From Linnemannia hyalina (taxonomy: Eukaryota; Mortierellomycota; Mortierellomycetes; Mortierellales; Mortierellaceae), in assembly GCA_019671135.1 (NCBI GenBank), contig JAHRHY010000008.1, positions 806,001 through 870,000 of the forward strand: a stretch of DNA of 64,000 nucleotides. The letters are read 5' to 3'. Positions within the stretch are counted from its first letter, which is position 1. The number at the start of each line of letters is the position of its first letter. Of this stretch, positions 47,240 through 59,108 are shown in pieces. Made by a program: the position numbers and the translations under genes. The notes under the pieces are model-generated. The model was not told the DNA's origin. It did no database searches and saw nothing but the letters and a program-made list of their open reading frames with translations.

Positions 47240-48892
47240 CGTCGTGTGTTGTGTGAGTGTGAATCCGCTCTTCACCGCTGATGAACGAAGCAGAAGTAAG
47301 TTGGAGCGTCCCTCCAGCACTCGCATTTTTTCTTCAGGAACAGTCACCATGTCTACAATCCCTAGCCATCATCCCAACCTATTTTTACGCTAAAAAATAG
47401 AGTCCTTCATTATCAGCCGTCCCGATGGTGCTTTTCATCTTACGCGCTAGACATAGCCCTACTCCTCTCGTCAGACGAGCATTGAAGAAAAAATAGACAG
47501 AGGGGAACGACAGAGAAAGAACGTGTCAAACTCATCGCCTTGCAAACATCAGCCCAAACTAAGCGCAGGCGACTAGAAAACAACAATAACAAAAAGAATA
47601 ACATTCCCTTCCCTACGGTACGTATTGTATGCTTGTCATGCATAGTCTACCAGCCGCTAGATAAAGCTAACAGTTAGTGTCGACCGACCTTCCAGAAAGG
47701 AGGCGAAAGGAATGGGTATCAATGGACCAATAGGCAAAATAGACCAATGCATCTTTTAGTGTATTTACTTGGATGGGTCACGCAATTCAATTGTTGGATT
47801 TCGCCCACGGCTCACTGACTGGAACAGTTTAAGGTTCCTTCAGGGACAACCGCCGCAAATGCAAACGACAAACATGGTACGAACACCTACGATCGTATCT
47901 TCCACACAGGTAAATCTCTTTGTCAACAAAACAAACAAACATGGCTATCTTGTTTCGCGAGTTCATGAGTTGACTTGAATTGACTGCTGAGTGAAGAAAC
48001 ACGCAGGCACAAAGTGAGGGAAAAGTAATACAAAAAACAAGAAATGTTCTTCACTGCCACACGTTCTTCCTCTTTGCCAAGAAAAAACAAGGGACCTGAA
48101 CGACGGCGACATTATTTTAGGAAGAATAGAAAAATAAGTACCTTGATACAACACAAAGGAGGCAGACAGATAACAAACCTGAGGCTTCAGCCCCCGCCCC
48201 TTTCCTCGCTCCTCAGACAACTATCCCGCTGTACAAGAATCCCCAAGTTTATCCTTGTGCTCTTATTGTTTGTTTGTTGGTTGTTGGTCGAAGAAAATGG
48301 ACAATGGTCAAACAAAAATTATGTTTTCCCACACACACTTTCTCTCACACCACCATCTCACACACACACAACCACTTTGTCTGCTCTCCATCACGGTTGT
48401 TTGTCCGTCTACCCCTGCCCTATTTGCCGGATTTTGTTTACACCCTATAACCCTGCATCTACTTTGTCTACTTTCTCCTTATACTATACTGCCCTATTGT
48501 TCTTTTTATAGCCCACAATAGATTCGCCCAGCACAATCCTGGACCCTTTTACTTTTTCCTTCTTTCCTTTTCCTTCTTGACCCTTTTACTAAATTGCGCT
48601 TGGCCGAGGAGAACGAGCCTTTTTGACCTGGGGCATCTGGGCTGGCCTGCATTTTATCTTGTCGATTGGTCAATGGTTCAGAGCCCCCTCCCTCTCCCTG
48701 TCCGTGTCCCCTTTGCAATTAACTAGTGGGTTCTAGTCTCATTTCTATTCTGTCACAAGAGTAGTGGGGGCGAAGAAAATGGCCGTTAATATTGAATGTA
48801 GCAATCGCACCATCTTCGCCTATCATTTGTTCTTCCTTTTTTTCTGTCTTCCCCGGGACAATAGCTAACAATAACATCCTTTTTTTTATAGG
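47240..48892. other. 1.65-kb spacer, no gene supported
   Basis: Divergent region between the AlkB-like gene and the small Ser-rich gene. The ORFs at 47440-47643 minus, 48044-48511 plus and others are low-complexity. I see no tRNA, repeat array or element. CA-rich stretches occur near 48330-48375. Confidence 0.55.
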
Positions 48893-48899
48893 TATATAA
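48893..48899 (+). promoter_or_regulatory. TATA box of the small Ser/Ala-rich gene
   Basis: TATATAA lies 112 bases before the ATG at 49005. It is preceded by a T run and followed by a C-rich, CCAACC- and AACA-repeat leader ending aacaacaATG, typical of a strongly expressed fungal gene. Confidence 0.7.
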
Positions 48900-49004
48900 A
48901 CCCTTGCTCCATCCTCCATTTTTTCATTCTTCAATCCTCTCAACTTCTCCAACCAAACCAACCAAACCAACCTACCTCACTCAACCACCACCAACACAAC
49001 AACA

Positions 49005-49313
49005 ATGTCTTCCGTCTCAGTCTCCGCCTCTGCTGCCATCCCCAGCCCTGACGCTTCGATCACCATCTCCCCCATCGCCTCCGCCTCCGCCTCCGTCTCC
49101 GCCACCGCATCCGCATCCGTCGGTGTCCCAACCACCACAACCGCCCCTCTCGTCCCCTCCGTCGTTCCTTCCACCGGCGCTAACGTGACCGCGACCATTG
49201 CTCCTACCCCTAGCTCCACCACCAAGCCCTCGTCTGCCACTAGCTTGCAGAAGAAGATCTCCTTCGGTTTGGTCGCCATGGTCATCCTTCCCGCTGTCCT
49301 CAGCGCTCTGTAA
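49005..49313 (+). CDS. Small Ser/Thr/Ala-rich protein with C-terminal hydrophobic tail
   Basis: A 102-residue single-exon protein. Residues 1-80 are almost only Ser, Ala, Thr, Val and Pro, with repeats of the SASASVSATASASV kind. After a short basic patch (LQKKIS) the last 18 residues, FGLVAMVILPAVLSAL, are hydrophobic and end at the stop codon. There is no N-terminal signal peptide, so a GPI-anchored wall protein is not well supported. A tail-anchored membrane protein with its Ser-rich part in the cytosol, or an unusual secreted peptide, is possible. Codons are strongly C-ending, as in the most expressed genes here, and the gene has a TATA box and a clean leader, so I consider it real. Confidence 0.72.
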   Translation: MSSVSVSASAAIPSPDASITISPIASASASVSATASASVGVPTTTTAPLVPSVVPSTGANVTATIAPTPSSTTKPSSATSLQKKISFGLVAMVILPAVLSAL

Positions 49314-49926
49314 ATTGGAGATACGGTTCTCGAAGCAGAAGCTGCTCCCATAGGTCGGGAGTATTATATAGCTTACTGTCCTAAATAACTGGATGCCCCC
49401 TTTTTTTTTCTTACAACTAATCGTCCAGGCGACACACATACTGAAGAGAAGGGACTCCGCGATTGTACCAATACCAATATTACCATCTACTCTTTTTTTT
49501 ACCTTTACACCCCCTCCTCTACTACAACTTACTACTACACCTGCCCATCTTTTTTGGCAAAATAAAATTAAAAAAAAGTACGAATGCAATAGCGTTCGGG
49601 ACTTTTTAATATAACTGTTCCTGAACGAGTCTGTTTCATCCCTTCGTATAGCACAGACGACCCTGCAACGGTTTCCGTCCATGACTCCCTCCCCGCTCCC
49701 CCCTATTTTTTCCCTTCGTAAACGAACCAACAACACCATCATCGTTTTTTTTTCTTGCTTGTCGTTTTTATTCACAGAAAATCTACACAAGGGGATCAAA
49801 AGACGAAGAAAGAAAGGAGAACGGGTGTACATAAAAACCCTTCCGCAAAGATAATATTAACAAAAAGATAAATGACAATGAGTGACAAGAAGGGCTATCC
49901 TTCTCTCCTTCAAAAGACGACAGGGC
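49314..49926. other. Convergent 3' spacer
   Basis: The gap between the small Ser-rich gene and the C1-THF gene holds the 3' ends of both. The string tggcaaaataaaattaaaa near 49555-49575 is a likely polyadenylation region for the + gene. Nothing else is seen. Confidence 0.5.
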
Positions 49927-52900
49927 TTAGAAGAGACCGACGACGTTGCCGGTGTTAAAGTCAATGTCGACATCGTAGAAGCATGGACGCGTGGGGAGAC
50001 CGGGCATGGTCTGCATGGCGCCGCAGAGAGGGTACAGGAACCCTGCTCCAACGGAAGCACGGATATCACGGATAGGGATCTTGAATCCGGTGGGAACGTT
50101 CTTCAACTTGGGGTCGTGCGACAACGACAAGTGTGTCTTGGCCATGCAAATTGGCAAGTTGCCGAATCCCTATTGTTATTGAAAATAAATATATGTTAAT
50201 CATCCGTCGACGCGTCATGGTTTCACTTTGCCACCAAAAATTATAAAAAATAAAAAAAAGTACCTGGCGGGTGTAGGTGGCAATCTTCTCCTTGGCGAGG
50301 TCAGAGAGCTCAATACCGTCGGCACCGTACATCTCCTTGGCGATGGTCTCGATCTTGGACTCAATGTCAGCCCCAACATCATAGAGGTACTTGAAGGCAG
50401 TGGGCTTGCTGCACGACTGGATAACAGCCTGACCCAAATCAATAGCTCCCAAACCTCCCTTGGCCCAGTTCTCGCACGCAACTGCATCATCGGCACCAGC
50501 CTCCAATGCAATCTTGCGGATCAACGCCATCTCGGCATCAGAGTCGGTTGTGAAGCGGTTGATGGCAACAACAACGGGCACACCAAACTTCTTGGTGTTC
50601 TCAATGTGCTTCTTCAAGTTGTCGCATCCAGTCTGGAGCAACTCCAAGTTCTCGGTGTTGTAGACCTCGGGAAGGGGCTTGCCGGGGGTCACCTCGGGTC
50701 CGCCTCCGTGCATCTTCAAGGCCTTGACAGTTGCAACCAAGACAGCGCAATCAGGAACCAATCCACTGGTGCGGCACTTGATGTCAAAGAACTTCTCCAT
50801 TCCGATATCAGCACCGAATCCTGCCTCAGTGACAACGTATCCCATCTTGTCCTCGCTCTCACCAGCCTCAATACCAGCAAGCTTCAAGGCAATGCGATCA
50901 GCAATAATGGACGAGTTTCCGTGAGCAATGTTAGCAAAGGGTCCGGCGTGAACAAACATGGGGGTTCCCTCAAGAGTCTGCATGACGTTGGGCTTGATGG
51001 CGTCCTTCATCAACACAGTCAAGGCTCCACCGATACCAATGTCGTCGGCAGTGACGGGCTCGCCACCCTTACTGCTTGCAATGACCATCTTGCCCAAACT
51101 AATAACATGCAGGACGACAGACTGGATTAGTTTCGGATTTCCGAAGGACAACAACATACATGAGTCATGTTCGGCCATTGAAATTAACAAAAAAAAACAA
51201 AAACAAAGCATTCGATTCACTTACCGCTCGCGCATGTCCTTGAGGTCAGTACTGAGGGCCAAGACAGCCATGACCTCGGAAGCAACAGCAATATCGAATC
51301 CGGTCATGCGCTCGTGGCCAGCCTCAGTGTCGTTACGTCCGATCTCAATCTTGCGCAAGAAGCGATCGTTGGTGTCCATGACGCGCTGCCAGGTAATGGT
51401 GGCAGGGTCAATATCCAAGCGAGCAAAGCGGGTGACCTCCTCGGGGGTCAACTCGGCAGGGTCGGTCTTGTTGATGCCCAAGCGCCCCAAACGGCCCAAC
51501 ATGACGGGCGCAAAGGTACGCTTACCCTTCTTGGGGGGACAGAGACGGTTGAAGAGTGCCTTGTCGGTCTGGGTGTTCTCGTGGAACATGCGGGCATCAA
51601 TGGCAGCAGCCAACAAGTTGTTAGCGGCGGTAACGGCGTGAATATCTCCAGTCAAATGCAAGTTGAACTCATCCATGGGAATGACCTGAGAGTATCCGCC
51701 TCCGGCAGCTCCTCCCTTGATTCCGAAAGTAGGTCCCTGGGAAGGCTGACGAACACATCCAAAGGCAATCTTATTCAAGTGAGCCCCCAAAGCCTGGACC
51801 AAACCGACGGTGGTAGTCGACTTGCCCTCACCCAAAGGAGTAGGGGTAATTCCTGTCACGACAACATAGCGACCGTTCTGACGGTGGGAGAGACGCTCCA
51901 AAATATCCAAGTTGACCTTGGCTTTGTAGTCTCCATACAACTCAAGCTATTTTTCATGCGAAGTATTAATGTCAAATTCTAATTTCCTGGAGACGACACA
52001 ATATAAATGCAAGATAAGTTTGACAGCAGGAAAGCATACCTCGCTGGGCAAGAGACCGAGCTCTTCGGCAATAAACTTGATAGGCTTGGGCTTCTGAGCC
52101 AAGGCAATGGCAATATCGCTGGGGACGGGCTCCAAGAGCTCCAAAGGGAGAGGAACAATAGCACGCTGGCGGGACTCGTTGAGGAAACGGACAGCGGACA
52201 AGTAGGTGTTCTGCATCAACATGGCAACGGTCATGGGACCAACTCCACCAGGAACAGGGGTAATGTGGGAGGCATGGGTAGCGGCGGCGTTGTACTCGAC
52301 ATCACCAACCCAACGGATTCCAGACTTCTTGGTGGCATCTGTACAAAACGTAGAAGATACCAGCGTGAGATTCTCCATTCTTTATGTCTGCGCGCTGTGA
52401 TTGAATTACAATTAGCAAGTATGAGTGTGAATTTACCTTCAACGGCGTTGGTGCCGACATCGATGACAACAGCGCCATCCTTGATCCACTCGCCCTTGAC
52501 AAACTCGGCGCTGCCAATGGCGACAACAAGGATATCAGCAGTCTTGACAACCTCGGCCAAGTTGGTGGTCTTGGAGTGGCAGAGAGTGACAGTGCAGTTG
52601 TTCTTGGTCAACAAGCTGAAGACGGGGGTACCCTGGGAAAGTTGAAAAATGTGGTGTTGTGTTTTTAGTGACACACGCTTTGACAAAAGCAGAAAAAAAG
52701 AAGCCTTTCATTCATTTTTGCCCGCATTTGATGCAACCGAGTACTTACGACAATATCACTGCGTCCAACAACAACGGCCTTCTTGCCTGACATGGTGACG
52801 CCAGTCGACTTGATAAGCTCAATAACTCCCTTAGGGGTGCAAGGGACGAAAGCCGGCTCAGAAGCACGCTTGGAGAGGTGACCAATGTTGATAGCATGGA

Positions 52901-53844
52901 AGCTTTTTGGAAGGAGGCGGGATTAAAATCGTTAGTCTCTCCGGTCCCTCGTAGTCCTGACTGGTCCGTTCTATAAAAGTAGCGATTCATCGCCTATTTC
53001 TTTGTGGGGTAATTGCATTGTGCTTACCCGTCGACATCTTTCTTGGGGTCAATGGCCTCAGTAACGATCCTGTCATCCAAGTGTTCGGGGAGAGGAAGTT
53101 GAACAAGAATTCCGTGAACCTTGGGGTCGTTGTTCAAAGCTTGGACCTTGGACAGGAGCTCGAACTGAGTGATAGTGGGAGGCAAGTGGAAGAGCTCAAA
53201 GTCCATGCCGGCCTATTGAAGAGTACAATTAGAAGAAAAAGCATGGGAATCCAATTGGTGGAATGATTGGCTGAGTGAGTCGCCTGTTGTATCTTTCATC
53301 TTATGCCTTTCCTTCTTTCAACCCTTGTTCCTTCCCTCAGCCCTCGTTCCTTCCTTCCTTCAGCTTCAATTCATTTCTTTCATCCGTCTTCTTTTCTTTT
53401 CTCTCGTTCGACCTCTCTTCTTTCCCCCCCTTCTCTAATATGCACGTCTCCGTTCTCCGTACAAGAAGACAACAGCAACAATAAGAACATGGCGTAGGGT
53501 TTTTTTCATACCTCCTTGGCAGCCTTCATCTTCATGTTGACGTAGACGTTCGAATCCTCTCGTGCTCCGACCTGGATGATCGACAACTTTGGGTTGAAGT
53601 GAGGGGTCGTCTTGCGCATCTCCTCGATTTGCGACTTGATGTCGTTGCGGAGGTTTCTGAGTTCATGTGAAAAAAGAAAAGAGAAATGGCGATAAGTATA
53701 TGAGAAGTACGTGTATATATGCGTGTGATAGCGAGCGAGAGGACTTCAAGCTCAAGGATGTAATTGAAAGTGAACAAAAACACGTCGACGGGTCAATTAA
53801 GATACATACTGTGCAATAACCTTTCCGTCGATAACTTTGGCCAT
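49927..53844 (-). CDS. ADE3: C1-tetrahydrofolate synthase (trifunctional)
   Basis: The enzyme has methylene-THF dehydrogenase, methenyl-THF cyclohydrolase and formyl-THF synthetase activities and supplies formyl-THF for purines. Nine exons (53844-53810, 53656-53512, 53212-53028, 52902-52749, 52632-52437, 52338-52040, 51946-51225, 51098-50264, 50169-49927) sum to exactly 937 residues, close to known fungal sizes. The N-terminal domain shows [14 protein letters not shown] (catalytic Lys), [24 protein letters not shown] and [16 protein letters not shown]. The C-terminal synthetase shows the P-loop [51 protein letters not shown] and [11 protein letters not shown] near the end. The start chosen is [12 protein letters not shown]. 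The reading frame continues upstream without stop; see the extension entry. All three active sites look intact. Confidence 0.97.
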
Positions 53845-54381
53845 GTTGTTTGACGTTATAGTAGAAGAAATAGAGGGAGTGGTGTTTCTTGAGGAATTCA
53901 GAGAACGGGAGGTATGGAGAGAACGGGTTGGTAGCGAGAGACGGACGACGCGAAGTAGAGCAACGGGAAAGGATCCGGGTCGTGAGACGGTCGTGAGGGA
54001 ATGTAGTTTGGAATGAGTGGAGGGGTGTGAATTAGCGGAGTAGGAGAAGGTAGAGGAGGAAGAAGAAGAGTAACGGAGGGATTGTAAGGAAGGAGTGAAG
54101 GAAGAATAAGAAGAGAAGGAAGAAGAAGAAGAGAAAGAAGAAGAAGAAAAAGTAAAAGGACGCGGACAACAAGGGGTTGTTATAGTTGCTGTTCTTATTT
54201 GTTGCTGTTGTTGCTGTTTAAGGTAGTGAAGTCTCGAGGTGTAGGAAGGGGAGGCGACACAGGTCGAGAGCCTTTTTCTGGAGGTAGTGGGGTGGGAAAG
54301 ATTCAATCGTGCGAAGGAAGGAACGGGGCGGGTGCGATCGACGAGGACAAGCAGAGGCCGGCTCGGGAGGGTCGACGACAT
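53845..54381 (-). other. In-frame N-terminal extension of C1-THF synthase (possible mitochondrial presequence)
   Basis: From the ATG at 54381 the frame runs 179 codons into MAKVIDGK without an intron or stop, which would give 1116 residues in total. The extension is rich in Ser, Thr, Arg and Leu with very few acids. Its last part, ALLRVVRLSLPTRSLHTSRS, has the amphipathic Arg-spaced look of a matrix-targeting signal with a cleavage-like R-S-L-H-T-S. A mitochondrial isoform from this start and a cytosolic one from 53844 is an inference. Alternatively the region is an open 5' UTR with poly-Ser from CT repeats. Confidence 0.5.
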
Positions 54382-56654
54382 CCAGGAACAGATGAACTCA
54401 AGGGGGTGGGTGAAGGAAAGGGTTGGTGTGATCAACAAAATAAGAACAAAGTGAATGGGTGATCAAGGAACAAGCTTGTAAGAAGGTTGATCAGGTGCTA
54501 TGACTGGGGGAAGGGCTGGGGGGAACAGAAGGAGAGCAAACAGAAAGACAGTGGTGCTTAGTCCAAAATAAAAGTAGGTTAGTGCGCATGTTTTGTGTGT
54601 GTGTCTGCAAAGGGTTAAGGATGGAAGGGCGTGCATCATAGTAAGAACCACTTCGACGCCCTATTCGTATGGGATATTCCCCTTACCCTTTGCCTTTCCC
54701 GTCTCCTGCCTTCTTTTTTCGTCTTCTCCCCTTGCTAACCTCGTCTCCTATCACCCCTTCCTCTTTCTGTTCATTTCTTCGCTCGTTCCTGGTGAAAACG
54801 ACCAATCCATATCTTGGAGTGAATCGGCTGATGTTGTGCTCGGAATGTTGTTCTGTCTGTTGAATATGGATACGGATCATCTCTTGTTTCTTTCTTCCTT
54901 TCTTCCTTTCTTCCTTTCATCCTTTCATCTTTTCATCTTTTCTTCCTTTCTTCCTCTCTTCGTCTATGTGTCTGCTCCTCCCTTCTTAACCTTTCATCTA
55001 CCTTTTTCCTCGCTTCCCTTCTCCCCTCTTCTCCTTCTTCACCCCTTTGCCTCCCTCTTCTCGTCTTGACGGAGGAGAAACGGGGCCCCCTGTTTGGCTC
55101 CATTTTGCTACACAACATAAGGAAGTGGTTTGCGGATCTCAGCGACGACTGAATATTGACTGTGTGAGTCAATGGAAGAAGAGCAGAAGAGGAGTCCAAC
55201 AAGCTCCCTTCTGTTGACCTTGATTGGGCGTTACTTTTGCTTGTGGGAAAAAAAGAGGAAGGGTCCGCGAACTTCAAGCCACGGAAGGTTTCTGCAATGC
55301 ACTTGTTACGACGGATCGAACCTGCAGTAGCACTCTACACGTGATCATTATGTCTCTTGCCAACGGACATCTTTGTCTCTTCACACATCCAACTTCTTCG
55401 ACATCAACTCTTTTGACATTGAAAAACATATTCATCTCTCTCTGCACCTCTTCTCTTCCTCTCTCTTTCTCCCCTTCTTCTCCTCCCACTTCGTCTTCTT
55501 CTCCCCTCTTCCGCTCTCCCCTACTCCTGCCCAATTCCCGTCAACTATCGTCAACTATCGTCAACTATCGTCAACTATCGTCCCACCTCGTCCCCGCCCA
55601 ATTCCACCCTTTCGCTTCTTTCCTTCAATTCTCCTCCTACACTTCCCACTTTACTCACACTCCATCCTTTTCATTTCAGCCTCTCTTTCATCTCGGAGAA
55701 CATAAACATCCCTCTTCTTTACCATCGAAGATAGCGGACGCATCATGCCAGATAACAACAGCGAGTTCTCGGTAATTTCAACCTGCCCTTCTTCCTCTTC
55801 CCCCTCCTCTTCCTCTTCCTCTTCTTATTGATCGGCACCCTGAAATATGCATTGATGTTTTTTAATATTATCATCTACCGCTGTCGTTTTTCCTCCACTG
55901 GCATGTGTTCATTGTATATTTCGATACCCTCCAACGAATTATTAAATTTCATTACGTCTGGAGATGAAAACTGGTTCTTTATTTATTCTTTCTTTGCGCT
56001 GTTTTGAAACAACGAAAGAAACAACATAATAAAGCCATCAATCATCCTTGACCATGGATAGGGGAGGGGAGGGGACGGAGATGGGGGCCAAGGGAAAGGG
56101 TGAATGACCCTGGCCTGGCCTGGCCTGGCTGGGTCTTGGCTTGGGCTGACCAAGTGAAAAACAGTGGCCCTTTCGCGTAAAGGATATTTCTGATTGGCTG
56201 CTTATGTTCCAGTGTGGTTCCACTGTTGGATTAATTACTGCCGGGTGGTGATGGTGCCTGACCCTGTAGCTGAAATTGTTCCTGAATTTTGTTTGTTGTG
56301 TGTGCGACAAATGCCCTGTTTGGATAAACCTTCACTCTCCCTCTCTCTACTTCTCTTTCATTTTCATATTGCATTTGTATTACCCTTCCTTTCCGCTTCC
56401 GCTCTCGACCTTTAGTCCCTTTAGCGACCCCTTCTCTCTTTGTCTCATTGTCTTTGTTTGCTCTCTTCCAGCTCATCATCATCCATTCTTTCTCTTTCAT
56501 CAAACACACAACATTAATCACCCCCTCCCTCTCGCTCCTCACTCCCTCAATCCTTCATTCTTCTAACTCGTCCTCTTCTCTCCACTTCACCTCCTCCTTC
56601 ATCCTACCTTCTCTACGTCAGCAACTTTCGCTCACTGGCAACCAGGGACCCGCC
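54382..56654. other. 2.3-kb spacer rich in pyrimidine repeats
   Basis: Divergent region between the C1-THF and UPF0658 genes. It includes ttcctttc/catctttt repeats (54893-54955), four exact copies of tcaactatcg (55541-55580), runs of cttcctcttc near 55790-55825 and ggcctggcct repeats (56110-56130). No gene is supported. The 56340-56640 part is the CT-rich leader of the next gene. Confidence 0.55.
55541..55580. repeat. 10-bp tandem repeat, four copies
   Basis: Four perfect copies of tcaactatcg lie head to tail. There is no spacer diversity, so it is a minisatellite. Confidence 0.95.
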
Positions 56655-58781
56655 ATGCAACACTATAACCACAACAGCTACGAACAAAGTCATCCCCTCC
56701 AATCCGATTACGACCCCTCCTCTACAGGATACCCCTCTCAACAGCAGCACAACAACGGCCAATACCAACAACAAGAACAAGGCTACCAACGGGACGACCA
56801 CAACTACAACCAAGGTTACGACTTCAGCAATAGCAATGGCGACAACCAGCTCTCTAATCTCCACCAAATATCTCCCCTTCAACTCGACCAACTACAGGCG
56901 CAGCGGCAATACAACCAGCAGCAACAACATTATAATGATGCAGACGAGGCGCTCAAGCAACAACATCGCGTTGCAAGGACGTCCGACAACAAGTCCGCCA
57001 ACCACCACCTTTACCCCCCACAACCCAATGGATCGTCCTCCTCAATCGACATGCAGGATGGCTCGTCGCTCAAAAACAGCTTCTCAACTCTATTTCGGTT
57101 CCCCTGCTCGACGAACGGCAAGGCCCTTCTGCTTGTCATTGGACTTGAAGCACTCCTGGTTATCATCATCCAGACAATCATTGTCATCAAGTACTTTGCT
57201 GCCCTTCGAGACACGCCTATCGAGCCTCGGATCGGACAAAAACAGATGCCGCCATACCTTGACAGCGGCAATGCGTCTCGAGCCATCCCTGCCTATCTTA
57301 TCGTCTTTGTTTTTGCCCAGCTCTTCCAGCTTGTGCTAGCATGGGATGCTGTAAGTCTTGACCGTCTCTTAATATGTTTCCACTACCCCTCCTTCACTTT
57401 CTCTTGTCTGTCTCCTTTTTCCTCTTTGACGCCTTTGGATTGCTCCTGGATTGACAATAATACGGCAAAAGTGGGGTCGGTCTCTAACTCAGGATTAACA
57501 ACGTCTCACGCCATCAAAAAAAAGATATATGTATCAATATGTGAAGGATTGTGGGCATATTTGATATTCAGGCTGTACTGGTCTTCGCAGTACCACACTC
57601 GCTCCCTTTCTTGCTCTTTGTTTTGAACCATCTGTTGTTGGTCGTTCCGGTTTAATTAATTAAAGAGAAAGAAAATGCTCACCCATTGTACATTCAACCG
57701 ATGCCATCATTGAATTCCTTTGTTTTTTGCCTCCAACGACCTATTTCTGCCCGTATGGTCTAGTACTGTTACTGACACATACCCTCTCTTTCAATAATGT
57801 AGGTTCGCGGACAAAATACTATCGAGATGATTGGTATCGTGGCTTTCAACATGTGCTGCTTCGCCTACTCGATCTTCGAAATCACACAGACCCGGAAATC
57901 TCTCAGCGAAAGCACTCGATACTTTGAGCCGGAAGGAAGCGCGGAACTTCTCAACCAATCCCTTGTACCGTTAATTGGAGCCAACGTTGTCGTGAGTGGG
58001 CTGAGTCAGTGTGTCGTCACCTGGCTTGCGTACCAGCTGTTCCAGGAGTTTGGATGGAAGATCTACAAGAAAATCGGCGCCGATCCCAGGATGAAGAGTA
58101 AGTAACCACTGGTCGTTAATCATTGTAATTTGAATCGATATCGGGTATCTGGAATAACTTGATCGTCTCTTATTTACAATTTCTCTCTTTTTCAATCAGG
58201 AATGTACCGCGCGTATCAGATTTACGTGGTCTTGATCAAGATGGATTTCTTCTTCTTTGTCGGCTTTTCGATCCAGTTCATCTACCTGTCGTTGACAAAG
58301 GACACTGACGACCCGGAGTACTGGCTCACCATCGTTGTCCTGCCGCTGACACTGCCCATCCTGTACATCGCCATTTATGCGGTCCGCCACGAGAGTCGCC
58401 GATGGATGACGATCTTCCTCTTCGCCATGCACGGCGGCGTTGCCTATTTTGTGTTTAAGGTCGTGCGAATGTTTGTCGGAAATAAGATCGCGAATTATAA
58501 TGGAATCAAGATCTTCCTGACCCTCTTTGGTAAGTCCATTAGCCTATTTTTTGTTCTTTGGTACGCTTGAAAAGGATGTTCTTTCTAACTTGCCATGACT
58601 GCCTTATCACTGTCTCTGCTTAGCTTCATTGTGTTTGGTTACGATCCTGGCGACGATCTCGAATGCGGCAGTGTGCTATCGCAATTTTGGAAAGGGATTG
58701 AAGCCTCATTTGTTGAAGGGCACCCGAGGACCACAGGATACGTCTTCGGCCACAGGAGGACGCGTCCTAGAGATCGACTAG
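56655..58781 (+). CDS. UPF0658 Golgi-type multi-pass membrane protein
   Basis: Four exons (56655-57350, 57803-58097, 58200-58529, 58624-58781) give 492 residues. Residues 1-150 are a Gln/Asn/Tyr/Ser-rich disordered head. About seven membrane segments follow: ALLLVIGLEALLVIIIQTII, IPAYLIVFVFAQLFQLVLAW, IEMIGIVAFNMCCFAYSIF, LIGANVVVSGLSQCVVTWLA, FFFFVGFSIQFIYLSL, LTIVVLPLTLPILYIAIYAV and IFLTLFASLCLVTILATIS. Conserved fungal marks are VRGQNTIEMIGIVAFN, MYRAYQIYVVLIKMDFFFF and AVRHESRRWMTIFLF. This fits the fungal UPF0658 family, reported as Golgi membrane proteins of unknown function. The first intron is long (452 nt). A run of 24 T lies 16 bases after the stop codon. Confidence 0.88.
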
Positions 58782-58797
58782 GGAAATCGTTCGTCCC

Positions 58798-58821
58798 TTT
58801 TTTTTTTTTTTTTTTTTTTTT
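58798..58821. repeat. 24-nt poly(T) run
   Basis: An unbroken run of 24 T starting 16 bases after the UPF0658 stop codon, in the 3' UTR. Confidence 0.9.
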
Positions 58822-59108
58822 ACTTTTTTTCTTCTTTGTTTCACCATGTTACGGGAGGGCGAACATCGATACTCTACTGTACTTGTTTTTCTCAACCGTC
58901 GACCCCAAAACTCTTATTGGCACACCGACCACCACATTGATAGCATACATAGATTCGTACCTTAGAACAACGATTAATGGTGTGAAGTGAAGAATGAAAA
59001 TGGTTGACCAAATGTGACTGCACCCGAACTCGCCCTGACAAAGAATAAAAAGTGAACGAAACGAAGCGAACCATCACTTTTTCAATAATCCACACACATT
59101 CGAACAAG

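Noticed and set aside
50228..51130. 300-residue + strand open frame.
   Set aside because: Antisense shadow of the formyl-THF synthetase exon.
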